Part shown: positions 62,756 to 64,000 of the stretch, in pieces
How the letters are laid out: each line of letters starts with the position of its first letter
How positions within the stretch are numbered: position 1 is the stretch's first letter
Assembly: GCA_009667805.1 (NCBI GenBank)
Contig: RXON01001583.1
Coordinates: 16,154 to 80,153 of the forward strand
Direction of reading: 5' to 3'
DNA: 64,000 nt
From: Leptobrachium leishanense
Lineage: Eukaryota > Chordata > Amphibia > Anura > Megophryidae
Notes under the pieces: model-generated
Database searches by the model: none
Told to the model about the DNA's origin: nothing
What the model saw: the letters and a program-made list of their open reading frames with translations, nothing else
Position numbers and translations under genes: made by a program

Positions 62756-64000
62756 GGTCTGATTCATGCTACTGAAACAAAATGCACACAAGTACAGACA
62801 CTATCACGCTAATTTTAGAAAAGAACTCCAAATCCAGTATCCCTTCATCCTTACAACATAAAGCGAGACACACAATAAATTAAATTAAAATCTACGTTTG
62901 GTTTGAGGCATAGCACACCTCTGATTTGCGACGGTCAATTGAATGTCCTGTTTAATGTTCAAGATAAAGTTCAACCGTTACAATTCACGACCCCAAATCA
63001 CACTCCACAAGATTAAACTGCAAAACAGTCACTCATTCAAGAGAACGCTTTTGGTGTGTATGTCTCAAACTGCCAGATTACCCCGGCAGATCCAGTTAAA
63101 ACCACATCTGCTGCACTATCAAAGGAGAGCACAACAGACTTACAATATACATTTTTATATGGTCAGCAGCAACATTCTTAAAACAAAATACAAAACATAA
63201 TAAAAATCTTAATTTCAATTACTTTATATACATAGAAAAACAATATAAGTATGTATTAATGATGACACAAGACAAACTGATTCAGCGACATGAAACAAGT
63301 GAGAATATGCTACAGAATCTCAGGTTGTTTGCTGATAGAGGCTCGAAGCAGTTCAGTCAGAAACTTCAAATACAAAACAGACCTTCGTAAACTGAAAGAA
63401 AAACATTGTTTCTGGAGGAAGGAAGGGTTAACTAACAAACGACATTAAACACAGAGCAGGAGTGGGAGATCCCAATCCCAGTCATTTAAGATATAACCAT
63501 GATATGTAAACACAGAAACTGCAAGGGAAGAAAAACAACATCAAGGAAGGCAGCAATAAATAATATGCCGTAGTGAGAAAGGGTGAAGGGGCAAATGCAA
63601 TTAAAAGGGTAGTGGAAGGAGTCGCAAAAAAAAAGTGCAACTTTTTCTCAAAGGGTCAAATGCAAAATCCTAATCTAGTTAGAAAGAAAGATTGAATAAA
63701 AAAATAATTTAACACAGCAGTCAAAAGACACACGCACACATGTAAAATAATGACAAAAAGCCAGGCAAGCAAGCAATGCAATAATGAACAATCTTCTTAC
63801 AGGCAAAATAAACAATTCTCAAGTGCTAAAGAAAGAAACAAATAGTCTGCACAGAACAGTTTCTACGGGCGAGTGAAACAGAACGAGCGAGCCCTGCTCA
63901 AGCACAACAGAGGTGCAGAGAGGGGCACTTGCCCCCAGGCACCTGTGGGGGGGGCACCACAAGCAGTGTCCCACTGATGCCTTGTGCATGTGCATGGCCC
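62756..64000. other. unassigned right end of the window
   Basis: This is A-rich on the plus strand with no recognised TE protein, terminus or gene. Short AAAAA and CACAC runs occur. It is the longest stretch without a visible element and might be host intron or untranslated sequence. The last 100 bp (CAGAGGTGCAGAGAGGGGC onward) could be the start of another hAT, but the other end would lie outside. Confidence 0.4.

Noticed and set aside
63905..64000. Start of another hAT element (CAGAGGTGCAGAG...)
   Set aside because: The terminus looks plausible, but the other end and TSD lie outside the window, so it cannot be supported.

Overview
The window reads as vertebrate, most likely anuran amphibian, intergenic DNA that is almost entirely transposable elements (TEs). 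The evidence is the mix of families: L2 and CR1/Rex-type LINEs, a V-SINE, Penelope-like elements (PLEs), Tc1-like elements with termini typical of frogs and fishes, hAT, PIF/Harbinger and piggyBac-type DNA elements, and Ty3/gypsy retroelements. There are no bacterial operons and no CRISPR array. The only hint of a host gene is a pair of exon-like segments near 51 kb. All family names come from recognising protein motifs, terminal repeats and target-site duplications (TSDs) by eye; no database was searched.

Layout. 1-14.7 kb: a minus-strand LINE (endonuclease, SGNH-esterase ORF1, 288-bp 5' monomers) split by a small hAT (319-1699) and by a 10.4-kb hAT (3640-14030) that carries a broken transposase, an 81-bp minisatellite and two L2 copies. 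14.7-17.9 kb: an unidentified coding remnant, a Tc1 end and a piggyBac-type MITE. 17.9-21.8 kb: a PLE holding Tc1, which holds a TTAA element, which holds a Harbinger MITE. 23.1-38.9 kb: a Ty3/gypsy element (gypsy-1) with PNMA-like gag, protease, RT, RNase H, integrase and two LTRs. It is split by a PLE, a solo LTR (which holds hAT, LINE and V-SINE) and a second LTR-type insert. 38.9-47.4 kb: a second copy of the large hAT family, filled with a LINE fragment, another hAT, palindromic MITEs and two head-to-head PLEs. 47.4-49.7 kb: a second gypsy element (gypsy-2) whose gag resembles the SCAN domain. 49.7-53.9 kb: MITEs and the exon-like segments. 54.0-56.7 kb: a two-gene Harbinger transposon. 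57-58.6 kb: hairpin-rich and CGGATC-rich DNA. 58.6-61.2 kb: a hAT holding a near full-length Tc1 transposon. 61.6-62.8 kb: MITE remnants. 62.8-64 kb: unannotated.

How the parts relate. Insertions are stacked up to five deep, and many have exact TSDs (8 bp for hAT, TTAA for piggyBac type, TAA for Harbinger, TA for Tc1, 4-5 bp for LTRs, 17 bp for one PLE), so their relative ages can be read off. Nearly every TE gene is broken. The main exception is the Harbinger at 53959-56699: its MADF/Myb-like gene is open across a predicted intron, and its transposase is antisense and interleaved with it.
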